A stretch of 64,000 bases of DNA from contig JADLAB010000351.1 in the NCBI GenBank assembly GCA_020848455.1, positions 1 through 64,000 of the forward strand, in the 5' to 3' direction. Under the pieces are notes generated by a model. That model was not told where the DNA came from and made no database searches. It worked only from the letters and a program-made list of their open reading frames with translations. Source of the stretch: Polyangiaceae bacterium. GTDB taxonomy: Bacteria > Myxococcota_A > Polyangia > Polyangiales > Polyangiaceae. This document shows, piece by piece, positions 34,915 to 43,628 of this stretch. Position 1 is the stretch's first letter. The number at the start of each line of letters is the position of its first letter. A program made the position numbers and the translations under genes.

Positions 34915-37143
34915 CTAGAACAGCTCGCTCAGCGGCCGCAGGCGCGATTGCGCGACGGCGAAGGTCGCGTCGAGCCCGGCCCTGCGGACGTAGAACACGC
35001 TCGTCTCGCGCCAGATCTCGCCGGCGCCCACCTCGAGGCGGAGCTTCTCGGGCGGGTCGGCGGTGCCGGACGGCGCGAGCTCGATCTCGACCGCGAGCAG
35101 CGGCGCGTCGAAGCCCTCCGCCTTTTCCTTCGGGCCGAGCCGCACGACCCCTTCGGCCATGAGCTGCCGCAGCGCGTCCTCGACCACCGCGGCGGCCGCT
35201 TCGGTCTTGTTGGGGCCGCTCCGGACCGCCAGGTGGGCACCCTTGCGCCCGAGCACGAGCACCTCGGCGCCCTTCTTCAGCGTGACGGTCGTGATGCGCG
35301 CGAGATCGACGAGCAGGCCCCCGCGGTCGAGCAGCCAGCCCTGCGCGGCCTCGCCGAGGCCCTTCGGGGCGACGAACACCGCGGGGTCGTCGTCGTGGCG
35401 GGCGAAGTAGCCGCCCTCGGTCGGCGCTCCGAGCGCCACCCGGAGCTTGCGCCAGGGTCCGTCGGGCTTGCCCTCCTCGGCCACGTCCGCCGCGATCTCG
35501 CACCAGGGTGCATCGAGTCCCATCGCGGCGTCGGCCTGCTCGGCGTTCCAGCCGACGGCGCGCAGCGAGCCGAAGCGCTCGGCGAGCTCGCTCGCGAGCC
35601 CCGGGTCGGCGCGCAGGCCCTCGAGCTTGGGCTCGAGCATCGTCCAGGCGCCGTTGACGTCGCGACGCAGCGCCTGACGCTGGGACCGGGCGCGCAGGCG
35701 CAGCCCGCGGAACCACTTGAGCTCCACGCCGTAGATCTCGAGCGCGCGCAGGGTCGCGGAGTCGGGCTGGAGCGCGCGGGCGGCGGTCGCATCGACCGAC
35801 ATGAGGGCGCCGTCCTCGACGCGCTCGAGCGCGACCTTGCCTTCGCGCTCGCTGCCCACGTTCAGGAGCTCGGTGCGCTCCTCGCCGCCGGCGCGCCCGA
35901 GCGAGATCACCCGCGCCGTGCCCGCGGGCGGCGCGAGCCCGAGCGCGGCGCGGTCGCTCGTCGCGGGCAGGAGCTCGCCCTCGAGCGCGAGGATGCGCTC
36001 GAGGCGACCATCGACCACGTCGCCCGAGAGCTGCGTGTCGATGGGGGTGCGCATGTGCCAGCCCTCCTCCCGCCGCGCGAGCTCGAGCTTGCGGCTGGCG
36101 TCGGTGAGCTTGAGCTCGAGCACGTCGTGGGCCTCGGCCCCGACGGCGTGCCGATCGACGAGCGCGTCCTCGGTGAGCTCGAGCGCGCGCGCGGCCGCCT
36201 CGCCGACGCAGGCGGCGACGGGACGCGCCCCGGTGCGCACGAGGTAGACGCCAGCGCCGCCGTCGGGGCACGCGCCCCCCACCTCGAGCCGTGCCGCGGG
36301 TCGCGCCGCGTCGCGCGGCGTCAGCGTCAGGGTGAAACGCGCCCCGGGGTTCGAGCTCGGGACGGGACCGGGTGGGAAGCGCTCGGCCTCCAGACGTCCG
36401 AGCGCGCCGAGCAGGCCGGACACGCCCTCGCGCGCGGCGCGCAGCTTGCGCCCGTCGCGCTCGAGCGCGAAGGCGACGGCGTCGCGCCCCGCCCAGCCGC
36501 CGCGCACGAGCCGCCACGCGCCGCCGGGTCCCGAGCCCGCGATGGCCTCGAGGTCGAGCGACAGGTAGGGGGTGAGCTCGTGGGCGCGCAGCGTGGGCAC
36601 GGCGTCGGTGAGCGCGGTGACGAGCTGCTTGCTCACGACGTAGCGGCTGCGCTCGCGCCCCGTCACGTCCACGGCCGCGTAGCGCGCGCCCTCGGGTGCC
36701 GGCGCTGCCGCGCCGATGACGAGTCCGAGCTCGAGCCCGCCCATGTCGACGGTCACCGAGAGGAGCACGTCGGCGAGCGCGGCGTCGGCCGCGGCGCCGC
36801 TCGCGGCGCGCTCGAAGCCCGCGAACTCGAGCGTGCCGAGCAGCGAGCCCACGGCCTGCGCGTCGGCGTCGAGGTGCTCGTCGCCCTGCGCGAGCACCCA
36901 CGAGCGCGCGCCGTCGTCGCCGGCGGGCTCGGCCACGAGCGCGAGGGTCTCGTCGCCGAGGCGCAGCTCGACGCGTCGGATGTCGTCCTCGCGCCAGGCC
37001 GGGAACAGGTTGCGCTTGCGCGCGGCGCCCTCGTCGGTCGAGACGGCGGCGCGGTCGACGAGCACGACGATGCCCGTCACCGCCGCGGCCAGGCAGAGGG
37101 CGAGGGTCGTCGCGTAGGGCCGCAGGCGCCGGAGCCGGCTCAT
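34915..37143 (-). CDS. DUF4340-type protein of the Gld-like ABC cassette
   Basis: The 742-residue protein has one N-terminal membrane segment (TTLALCLAAAVTGIVVLVD) and repeated beta-rich units typical of DUF4340: FPAWREDDIRRVELRLGDET near the N-terminus and similar blocks later (LELKLTDASRKLELARREEG, PWCEIAADVAEEGKPDGPW). DUF4340 genes characteristically follow GldG-type genes in ABC operons. The ATG overlaps the GldG gene stop by four bases (ATGA). It is the last gene of a four-gene, fully coupled cassette. It probably forms a periplasmic partner of the transporter; the transported substrate is unknown. Confidence 0.8.
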   Translation of the reverse strand: MSRLRRLRPYATTLALCLAAAVTGIVVLVDRAAVSTDEGAARKRNLFPAWREDDIRRVELRLGDETLALVAEPAGDDGARSWVLAQGDEHLDADAQAVGSLLGTLEFAGFERAASGAAADAALADVLLSVTVDMGGLELGLVIGAAAPAPEGARYAAVDVTGRERSRYVVSKQLVTALTDAVPTLRAHELTPYLSLDLEAIAGSGPGGAWRLVRGGWAGRDAVAFALERDGRKLRAAREGVSGLLGALGRLEAERFPPGPVPSSNPGARFTLTLTPRDAARPAARLEVGGACPDGGAGVYLVRTGARPVAACVGEAAARALELTEDALVDRHAVGAEAHDVLELKLTDASRKLELARREEGWHMRTPIDTQLSGDVVDGRLERILALEGELLPATSDRAALGLAPPAGTARVISLGRAGGEERTELLNVGSEREGKVALERVEDGALMSVDATAARALQPDSATLRALEIYGVELKWFRGLRLRARSQRQALRRDVNGAWTMLEPKLEGLRADPGLASELAERFGSLRAVGWNAEQADAAMGLDAPWCEIAADVAEEGKPDGPWRKLRVALGAPTEGGYFARHDDDPAVFVAPKGLGEAAQGWLLDRGGLLVDLARITTVTLKKGAEVLVLGRKGAHLAVRSGPNKTEAAAAVVEDALRQLMAEGVVRLGPKEKAEGFDAPLLAVEIELAPSGTADPPEKLRLEVGAGEIWRETSVFYVRRAGLDATFAVAQSRLRPLSELF

Positions 37144-38807
37144 GGCTTGCCCCCCGCGCCGTCGTCCGGGGGGTCGTCGCGCGCCGCGTCGACGGGTCGC
37201 GTCCCCGTGCGGCGCTCGGCGCCCGTGCCCCGACCGAGCCGCCCGGTGCGGCTGCGGCGTCGCCCCTCGGTGGCGCGGCGGCGGAGCGCGATGCCGAGGC
37301 CGAGGAGCGCGGCGCCGAGCGGGATGTAGAGCACCGTCCAGCGCAGCACGGTGCCGAGCATCTCGGGGCCCATCTTGAGCCCGGAGGCCTGGGCCGGCTT
37401 CGGCGGGATGTCGAGCGTCACCGGGGCGAAGGAGAGCCACTCGATCGCGCCCTGCACGAACGCCGCCGTGCCGCGCAGGCCGGGCACCTCCCAGTTCGGC
37501 GTGGCGAGCACCCGGCGCGACCCGATGACGACCACCCGCGGGCCGTGTCCGGCCGTGTCGCCGACCTTCGGCAGCTCCGTGGCGTAGGCGATGGTCAGGG
37601 GCCCGGCGTGATCTTCGCTGCGCTTGTCGGGCGCGCCCGCCGTGCCGAGTCCGCCGAAGTCGACGACCCCGATGGCGTCCTCGCTCGTCGTGAGCAGCGG
37701 GGTGGCGGTGGGCCCGCCCGCCGCCGGAGCGAAGGAGGTCGCGGTGTTGATGATGATCTCGATGCCCTTCGCGTCGAGCAGGGCGGCGTTGATGTCGTGG
37801 GGCTCGGGCTTGGGGGCGAAGGTCTCGCCGAGACCGCCGCGCACCGCGGCGGGATCGAGCTCGAACACGAAGTCGACCTGGTGCACGAGCCCGACGCGGG
37901 CGAAGAAGGCGTCGAGACCGGTGCGCAGCAGGCGCTCCTTGCGCGCGTCGGGCACCGCCTCCACCGCCGCGAGCACGCTGCCGCCCTTGTCGAGGTAGCG
38001 CAGGATGCGCTCCTGCTCCTCGCCCGGGAAGGCCCGGTCCGGCCCCGCGATGACGAGCAGGTGGCAGTCGGGCAGGGGGTCGCGCTCGCGCAGCTCGCGC
38101 ACCGTGGGCAAGGAGAGCGACGTGAAGTTGCTCTTCTCGAGCCACTGCTCGAGCGCGACGAGACCGCCGCCCGACTCGAGGCCGAGCTCGCCGTGGCCCT
38201 GCGTGAAGCACACCCGGCGCTCCTCGCCGCGCAGCACCTGCCGCAGGGCGCCGGTCAGTGCCTCCTCGAGCCGCGGTCGCGCCTTGCCTTCTTCGGCGTC
38301 CTCGATCTCGACGAGGTCGCTCTCCGAGATGAAGTGGTGCCGCTCGCCGCGCGCGACGATGAGCGCGGCGTCCGCCACCACGCGGCCGCCCTGGATGCGC
38401 GCCGCCGCGACGTGGTAGCGGTTCTGCAGGGCGATGAAGGCCGCGGCGTCCTTGTCGGGGTCCACGTGCTCGACGGTGAGCCGGCTCGACTCGGCGCGGT
38501 AGGCCTCGAGCAGGTGGCGCACGCTGAGCGACAGCGGGTCGGCCGCCGACAAGAGCACGTAGACCGAGACGGGCTCCTCGAGGGCGTGCAGCGTCTGCAC
38601 CGTGAGCGGGCTCAGGGTGTAGAGGCCGCTCGTCGTCCAGTCCCAGCGCCGGTAGTGGCGGGCCGACCAGACGTTGGCGAGCACGGCCACGGCCACGGCC
38701 GCGAAGAGCCCGAGGGCCGCCGACCAGCGCGCGTGGCGCGCTCCGCTCGCCGCGTCGTCGGCGCGGCGGCGGCTCGCGGGGCCGTCGTGCTCGGAGCGCC
38801 GGCTCAC
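37140..38807 (-). CDS. GldG-like ABC transporter auxiliary protein
   Basis: The 555-residue protein has an N-terminal membrane segment (LFAAVAVAVLANVWSA) and the GldG/ABC-auxiliary signature: LSPLTVQTLHALEEPVSVYVLL, LLEAYRAESSRLTVEHVDPD, FTQGHGELGLE and IAGPDRAFPGEEQERILRYL (a ThuA-like fold). A second membrane segment follows near the C-terminus (VLYIPLGAALLGLGIAL). It works with the permease and ATPase encoded just upstream. The GTG start lies within the permease stop (GTGA) and its own stop overlaps the next start. In Bacteroidetes the related GldG is needed for gliding; here the role is not known. Confidence 0.85.
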   Translation of the reverse strand: MSRRSEHDGPASRRRADDAASGARHARWSAALGLFAAVAVAVLANVWSARHYRRWDWTTSGLYTLSPLTVQTLHALEEPVSVYVLLSAADPLSLSVRHLLEAYRAESSRLTVEHVDPDKDAAAFIALQNRYHVAAARIQGGRVVADAALIVARGERHHFISESDLVEIEDAEEGKARPRLEEALTGALRQVLRGEERRVCFTQGHGELGLESGGGLVALEQWLEKSNFTSLSLPTVRELRERDPLPDCHLLVIAGPDRAFPGEEQERILRYLDKGGSVLAAVEAVPDARKERLLRTGLDAFFARVGLVHQVDFVFELDPAAVRGGLGETFAPKPEPHDINAALLDAKGIEIIINTATSFAPAAGGPTATPLLTTSEDAIGVVDFGGLGTAGAPDKRSEDHAGPLTIAYATELPKVGDTAGHGPRVVVIGSRRVLATPNWEVPGLRGTAAFVQGAIEWLSFAPVTLDIPPKPAQASGLKMGPEMLGTVLRWTVLYIPLGAALLGLGIALRRRATEGRRRSRTGRLGRGTGAERRTGTRPVDAARDDPPDDGAGGKP

Positions 38808-39550
38808 TCGTACCTCCAGCTGTCCACGGCCTTGACCGTCACGTAGAGCGGCAGCGCCACGAGCGTGAGGTCGTAGAGCAGGCGGCGCGAGTCGAGGATC
38901 CCGCGCGAGAAGTCGTTCATCTGGCCCCACACCGAGACGTAGGCGCAGAGATCGTGCGCGGGGCCGTCGGGCAGGATGAACTCGCCGATGCCGAGCACGA
39001 AGAGACCGATGCACGCCATCGCGGACAGCACGGCGGCCGACACCTGGCTGCGGGCGAGCGCGCTCGTCATCGTGCCGATGGCGAGGTAGCCCGCGCCCAC
39101 CGCGACGACGGCGAGATAGCCCGCGGCGACCACGCGCCAGTCGACCGAGCCGTGCTCGGAGGCGAGCAGCACGTAGCGCAGCGTCGGCGCCCACATGAGC
39201 GCGTAGGTGAAGAGCGCCGCGCAGTACTTGCCGAGGACGACGCCGACGGCGCCCACGGGCGCGGTCATCAGCGGCTCGATGGTGCCGCTGCGCCGCTCCT
39301 CGGCGAACAGGCGCATGGTGAGCACCGGGCAGATGATGAGCAGGGGCGGGTACAAGAGGATCGTGCCGCCGAAGAAGGCCTGCACCGGCCCGGAGTCGGC
39401 CGACAGCTCGGGCTGTGCGGCGAAGTGCGAGGCGACGAGGTAGAAGTGCAGGCCCTGGATGAGCAGGAACCCGGTCATGGTGAACCAGGCGACCGGGGTC
39501 ACGAACAGCGCGAAGAGCTCGCGCTTGAACACCGCCGTGAATCCCCTCAC
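38804..39550 (-). CDS. ABC-2 type permease (GldF-like)
   Basis: The 248-residue integral membrane protein has about six membrane segments. It starts VFKRELFALFVTPVAWFTMT and contains FAEERRSGTIEPLMTAPV, the conserved cytoplasmic motif of ABC-2 permeases of the GldF/NosY group. Other helices include WRVVAAGYLAVVAVGAGYLA and VLSAMACIGLFVLGIGEFI. The GTG start overlaps the ATPase stop and its stop overlaps the GldG-like start. With the ATPase it would form the transmembrane channel of the exporter. Confidence 0.9.
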   Translation of the reverse strand: MRGFTAVFKRELFALFVTPVAWFTMTGFLLIQGLHFYLVASHFAAQPELSADSGPVQAFFGGTILLYPPLLIICPVLTMRLFAEERRSGTIEPLMTAPVGAVGVVLGKYCAALFTYALMWAPTLRYVLLASEHGSVDWRVVAAGYLAVVAVGAGYLAIGTMTSALARSQVSAAVLSAMACIGLFVLGIGEFILPDGPAHDLCAYVSVWGQMNDFSRGILDSRRLLYDLTLVALPLYVTVKAVDSWRYE

Positions 39551-40524
39551 GCGGCGTCCTCCGCGGCGTCCGCGGCGGCCAGGGTGAGGTCGTGGAACAC
39601 CTCCTCGAGCGAGGCGACGGCGGGCGCGAGGCGTCGCAGCGGCACCCCGGCCTCGGACAGGGCCCGCGCGATGTGCTCCGCGGCCGCGACGAGCGCCGCC
39701 GGGTCGGCCGAGCGCGCGTGGACCTCGAGACAGGCGCCGCCGAGCTCGGGCGGCGGCGCGTCCCGCACCTCGCGCACGCAGTCGAGCGCGGCGAGCGCAC
39801 GGCGCGCGCGCTCGACGCCGTCGCCGAGCCACACCTCCACGACCGGCCGGCCGCCGCGGGCGCGGATCTCCGCCAGCGTGCCCGCGGCCACGAGCTCGCC
39901 CCGCGCCAGGATGAGCACGCGCGAGCAGCTCGCCTCGATCTCGCTCAGGATGTGGCTCGAGATGAGCACCGTATGCTTCGCGCCGAGCTGCTGGATGAGC
40001 GCCCGCACTTGCCGGATCTGGTTCGGGTCGAGACCGCTCGTGGGCTCGTCGAGGATGAGCAGCGGCGGGGCGCCGAGCAGGGCGTCGGCGAGCCCGACGC
40101 GCTGCCGGTAGCCCTTCGAGAGCAGCCCGATGCGGAGATCGGCGACGTCGGCGATCTGGGTCGCCTCCATGGCGGAGCCGACCTCGCCGCGCCGGCGCCC
40201 GCGCGGCACGCGCTTGAGCTCGGCCCGGTAGCGCAGGTACTCCGCGACGCGCATCTCGGGGTAGAGCGGACACGACTCGGGCATGTAGCCGACGGCCGCC
40301 CGGGCCGCGTCGCGCTCGCTCGCGACGTCGTGACCGGCGATGCGCACGCGTCCGCTGGTCGCGCCGATGAAGCCCGCGAGGATGCGCAGGGTGGTCGTCT
40401 TGCCGGCGCCGTTCGGCCCTAGAAAGCCCATCACCTCGGCCGGCTCGACCGTGAAGGACAGCTCGCGCACGGCGTCGAAATCGCCGTAGCGCTTGCACAA
40501 GCGCTCGACCTCGATCATCGCCAT
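39547..40524 (-). CDS. ABC transporter ATP-binding protein (GldA-like)
   Basis: The 325-residue ATPase has Walker A (GPNGAGKTTT), signature (LSKGYRQRVGLADAL), Walker B (LLILDEPTSGLDP) and the switch His region (TVLISSHILSEIE). The N-terminal pattern MAMIEVERLCKRYGDFDAVR, with VGYMPESCPLYPEMRV, is that of the GldA/NatA class. The C-terminal 100 residues (PVVEVWLGDGVERARRAL) are the usual regulatory extension. It is the first gene of the four-gene cassette with permease, GldG-like and DUF4340 proteins, all joined by 4-base overlaps. The promoter must lie in the 247-base spacer shared with the divergent DUF3293 gene. Confidence 0.93.
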   Translation of the reverse strand: MAMIEVERLCKRYGDFDAVRELSFTVEPAEVMGFLGPNGAGKTTTLRILAGFIGATSGRVRIAGHDVASERDAARAAVGYMPESCPLYPEMRVAEYLRYRAELKRVPRGRRRGEVGSAMEATQIADVADLRIGLLSKGYRQRVGLADALLGAPPLLILDEPTSGLDPNQIRQVRALIQQLGAKHTVLISSHILSEIEASCSRVLILARGELVAAGTLAEIRARGGRPVVEVWLGDGVERARRALAALDCVREVRDAPPPELGGACLEVHARSADPAALVAAAEHIARALSEAGVPLRRLAPAVASLEEVFHDLTLAAADAAEDAA

Positions 40525-40771
40525 CGGCAGCGGCGCTCCTGTGCGGCGGGTCGGCGTGACACCCGGCCGGAGTTAGCCCAGGCGCCGGGGCGTCGCAACC
40601 GCACCCCTCGGGCGTGCATCACACCTCGGTGCGGTCCGCGGATCGCACGCGCGAGCCCCCCGGCGCGCGGGCGCCTGCGCCATGGTCCCGCCGCGGCCGG
40701 TCTGCTACGTGTGGGCCGCGCCGTGTCGCCACGTTGGCCGCCCCGGCGCGCACACCGGACAATAGCCTGCC

Positions 40772-41242
40772 ATGGACCAGCCGCTCCTGCGCTCCTACTT
40801 CGCCACGCTCTACGAGCTGCCGACGCCGAACGGCGTGGTGCGCGTCTCGCTCGACGGCGACAGCAACCAGGACAAGACGCAGTTTCCTCCGGTCTTGCTC
40901 ACCACGTTCGCGCTGCTCACGGCCTACAACCCGCGCTCGATGCTGCTGCCGCGGCGCGTGAACGAGCAGCGCCACACGGTCATGCGCGACCTGTTGATCC
41001 TGGGCTGCTACCGGGTCGAGCCGTGCATCGGCTACGAGGCCGACAAGCAGGACAGCGTGTGGCGCGAGCCCGCATGGCTCGTGCACGGCATGCCCCGCGA
41101 CGAGGCGACGGCGTTCGGCCGCGTCTTCCGGCAGAACACCGTGATCTGCGCCGCGGGCGGGCGCCCGGACGTGATCGTGACCGATCCCACCGCCGACGAC
41201 GTCGGCACGAGCTTCCAGGGCCAGTGGCGGGTGCGCTCGTGA
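40772..41242 (+). CDS. DUF3293-family protein
   Basis: The 156-residue cytoplasmic protein carries the DUF3293 pattern LTTFALLTAYNPRSMLLPRR, VNEQRHTVMRDLLILG and WREPAWLVHGMPRDEATAFG, then RQNTVICAAGG. The function of this family is unknown. There is no signal peptide or membrane segment. The next gene, a small lipoprotein, starts inside its stop codon (GTGA), so the two are co-translated, which is the only functional hint. The 247-base upstream spacer is shared with the ABC cassette. Confidence 0.78.
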   Translation: MDQPLLRSYFATLYELPTPNGVVRVSLDGDSNQDKTQFPPVLLTTFALLTAYNPRSMLLPRRVNEQRHTVMRDLLILGCYRVEPCIGYEADKQDSVWREPAWLVHGMPRDEATAFGRVFRQNTVICAAGGRPDVIVTDPTADDVGTSFQGQWRVRS

Positions 41243-41676
41243 CGCGGTGGCTGCTCGTGGCGACGGCGGCGCTCGCGCTCGCGCCGTCGGTCGGGTGCTC
41301 CGAGCACAAGAAGGTCACCGAGTGCAACGCGCTCGTCGCCGCCATCAACAGCGGGGTCGACAAGATCCAGAAGGCCACGAGCACCGGGGCGGACGCCGGC
41401 ACCGTGTCGGCCGATCTCCGCGGCGTGGCCGAGACGATGGACGAGGTCGCGGCCGAGGCCGGCAAGATCGAGCTCACCATCCGCGACCTGCAGGACTACG
41501 CGCGCGAGTACCTCGGCCTCGTCAAGGAGGTCGGTGCGGCGGCGCGCGAGGTGGCCGAGGCTCGCGACAAGGCCGACGAGGCGCAGATGCAGAAGGCGCA
41601 GGCGCGCATGGACGCCGCGGTCAAGCGCGAGGACCCGCTCGTCGACGCGATCAACGGCTACTGCCGGAGCCCGTGA
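41239..41676 (+). CDS. Small coiled-coil lipoprotein
   Basis: The 145-residue protein has a lipobox (PSVGC, Cys20) after a short hydrophobic signal, and the rest is a long amphipathic helix (AAINSGVDKIQKATSTGADA, IELTIRDLQDYAREYLGLVK, ARDKADEAQMQKAQARMDAA), predicted to form a coiled coil. It ends near a Cys (AINGYCRSP) that could pair with the early TECNAL Cys. The GTG start overlaps the DUF3293 stop by four bases. It is probably an envelope structural or anchoring protein; no family recognised. Confidence 0.72.
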   Translation: MTRWLLVATAALALAPSVGCSEHKKVTECNALVAAINSGVDKIQKATSTGADAGTVSADLRGVAETMDEVAAEAGKIELTIRDLQDYAREYLGLVKEVGAAAREVAEARDKADEAQMQKAQARMDAAVKREDPLVDAINGYCRSP

Positions 41677-41764
41677 CGCACCGCGCCCCCTTGCGGGCGA
41701 AGGTCTCGAGGCTCCAGGCTGCCGGCTCCGGGGCTCTGGGCTGCGAGATCGAGAGATTCTGGCG

Positions 41765-41859
41765 CGGGTTGCGGCGGGAACCGCGCAACCCGAGTGCGAG
41801 ACCGAACGAAGCGCCGGAGGATACCCCACCCTCGGATGCCGGACGCGGAGGTCGGCATC
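41765..41859. other. Hairpin-rich spacer between convergent lipoprotein genes
   Basis: The 274-base spacer 41677-41950 has no credible gene. It contains a 9-bp hairpin (CGGGTTGCG at 41765-41773, CGCAACCCG at 41784-41792) and a 7-bp one (GATGCCG at 41835-41841, CGGCATC at 41853-41859), plus a repeated word ACGGCGCGCC further on. No T-runs follow. The hairpins may end transcripts arriving from both sides or be remnants of a small repeat. Confidence 0.4.
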
Positions 41860-41950
41860 GCAGGTCACTGCGGACGGTCACCGGCTCGTCCGCTCGTCGA
41901 AACGGTACGGCGCGCCGGGCTCGAGAGCACGGCGCGCCCGCCTGGAACCC

Positions 41951-42142
41951 TCAGGGCGTCGCGGACGCGCTGGGGGCCGCGGTCGCCTCGGCCGTCGGGG
42001 CCGCAGTCGCCTCGGCCGTCGGGGCCGCAGTCGCCTCGGCCGTCGGCTTGGCGGTCGTCTCGGGGTTCGCGGCGTCCTTCTTCTTGCCGCAAGCGGCGAG
42101 CGCCATGGCGGCAACACAGGTGACGATGATCATGGATCGCAT
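41951..42142 (-). CDS. Very small lipoprotein with 8-residue repeats
   Basis: This 63-residue protein has a clear lipobox signal (VAAMALAAC, Cys18) followed by GKKKDAANPE and then nearly three tandem copies of AEATAAPT, encoded by a 24-bp DNA repeat (41982 to about 42046). The mature part is only about 45 residues of extended Ala/Thr/Pro sequence. The ATG is preceded by GAGAGGG eight bases upstream. It is divergent from thymidine phosphorylase. Function unknown; it may be a spacer or surface-exposed lipid-anchored peptide. Confidence 0.68.
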   Translation of the reverse strand: MRSMIIVTCVAAMALAACGKKKDAANPETTAKPTAEATAAPTAEATAAPTAEATAAPSASATP

Positions 42143-42170
42143 CAGATACCCTCTCTAATCGGTTCGGCCT

Positions 42171-42253
42171 GTCTCCAAGCGGGAGACGGGCACTGGCCCT
42201 AGGACGCTCGGCACGGGCCGAGCGGCTCACGCCAGGGGCAAGTCCCCGTTTTT
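42171..42253 (+). ncRNA. Candidate structured leader/attenuator upstream of deoA
   Basis: On the plus strand three stems follow one another. GTCTCC/GGAGAC (42171-42176, 42182-42187) is the first. CTGGC/GCCAG (42193-42197, 42231-42235) encloses a perfect 8-bp hairpin, CGCTCGGC/GCCGAGCG (42205-42224, loop ACGG). GGGG-CAAGT-CCCC-G followed by five T's (42235-42253) is terminator-like. A second copy of GGGAGAC at 42259-42265 could compete for the GTCTCC strand. The position, 60-140 bases before the deoA ATG, fits an attenuator or riboswitch-like leader. No known class was recognised. Confidence 0.35.
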
Positions 42254-42311
42254 CTTCCGGGAGACACCCAGAAGCTTGCCGGCGCCACCGCGCCTCGCGG
42301 AAACTGCCCCC

Positions 42312-43619
42312 ATGCCAAGCCTGGTCGAACTCATAACCCGCAAGCGCGACGGGGGCGAATTGTCGTCGGACGACATCGGCGAGCTCATCACCGCCCTCGG
42401 GGAGGGCCGGCTCGCCGACTACCAGATGAGCGCCTTCTGCATGGCGGTGTTCTTCCGGGGGATGAGCGCCACCGAGACGGTCGCGCTCACGCACGCGATG
42501 CTGCGCTCCGGGTCGGTCATCGACCTCGGCGACGTGCCGCGGCCCAAGGTCGACAAGCACTCGACCGGCGGCGTGGGGGACAAGGTGTCCATCTGCCTGG
42601 CGCCGCTCGCCGCGGCGTGCGGGCTCGCGGTGCCCATGATCTCGGGTCGCGGGCTCGGCCACACCGGTGGCACGCTCGACAAGCTCGAGGCGATCCCCGG
42701 CTTCTCGGTCGACATCGACATCGAGCGCTTCCGCCGGATCGTGCGCGAGGTGGGCTGCTGCATGATCGGGCAGACGTCCGACCTCGCCCCGGCCGACAAG
42801 CGCATCTACGCCCTGCGCGACGTGACGGGCACGGTCGAGAGCATCCCGCTCATCGTGGCGAGCATCCTGTCGAAGAAGCTGGCGGCGGGCATCGACGGCC
42901 TCGTGCTCGACGTCAAGGTCGGCCGCGGCGCCTTCATGAAGACCACCGAGACCGCGCGCGAGCTCGCCCTGGCGCTCGTGCGGGTGGGCAGCGGCGCCGG
43001 CAAGCGCGTCAGCGCGCTCATCACCGACATGAGCGCCCCGCTCGGGCTCACGGTGGGCAACGCCATCGAGACCGAGGAGGCGCTCGCCGTCCTGCGTGGC
43101 GCCGGCCCCCCCGACCTCGTGGAGTGCACCCTCGAGCTCGCGGCCGAGATGCTGGTCGTGGGCGGGCTCGTGTCCGAGCCCGCGGCCGCACGGCCGCTGC
43201 TCGCTCGGGCCATCGCGTCCGGCGCCGCAGCCGAGGTGGCCGAGCGCATGATCGCCGCCCAGGGCGGGGACCCGCGCGTGGTCGCGGACCCGAGTCGCCT
43301 GCCGCATGCGCCCGTACGCGTGCCGGTCGCGGCGAGGTCCGAGGGCGTCGTCACGGGCATCGACGCGCTCGAGATCGGGCTCGCCGCCGTGGCGCTCGGA
43401 GCGGGCCGCACGCGCGCGGATCAGGCCGTCGACCCGCGGGTCGGCATCGAGCTCGCCGTGCGGCGCGGCGACCGCGTGACGGTGGGTGCGCCGCTCGGCT
43501 GGCTCCACGTCGCGAGCCAGGCCGACGCGGGCCGCGCGCTCGAGCGCGTGCACGGTGCCTTCACGCTCGGCCCCGGGCCGGTCCCGCCGCCGCCGCTCGT
43601 GCTCGACCGGGTGCGGTGA
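42312..43619 (+). CDS. deoA: Thymidine/pyrimidine-nucleoside phosphorylase
   Basis: The 435-residue enzyme splits thymidine (or other pyrimidine nucleosides) with phosphate to base and deoxyribose-1-phosphate. Landmarks: LITRKRDGGELSSDDIGELI, DYQMSAFCMAVFFRGM, DKHSTGGVGDKVSICLAPL, SGRGLGHTGGTLDKLEAIPG, DVTGTVESIPLIVASILSKK and DVKVGRGAFMKT, in the order expected for this family. Length matches typical members. The ATG at 42312 directly precedes the conserved N-terminus; an in-frame start 12 codons upstream is less likely. A structured leader precedes it. Its stop lies nine bases from a convergent lipoprotein gene. Confidence 0.94.
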   Translation: MPSLVELITRKRDGGELSSDDIGELITALGEGRLADYQMSAFCMAVFFRGMSATETVALTHAMLRSGSVIDLGDVPRPKVDKHSTGGVGDKVSICLAPLAAACGLAVPMISGRGLGHTGGTLDKLEAIPGFSVDIDIERFRRIVREVGCCMIGQTSDLAPADKRIYALRDVTGTVESIPLIVASILSKKLAAGIDGLVLDVKVGRGAFMKTTETARELALALVRVGSGAGKRVSALITDMSAPLGLTVGNAIETEEALAVLRGAGPPDLVECTLELAAEMLVVGGLVSEPAAARPLLARAIASGAAAEVAERMIAAQGGDPRVVADPSRLPHAPVRVPVAARSEGVVTGIDALEIGLAAVALGAGRTRADQAVDPRVGIELAVRRGDRVTVGAPLGWLHVASQADAGRALERVHGAFTLGPGPVPPPPLVLDRVR

Positions 43620-43628
43620 GGCGGCCGA

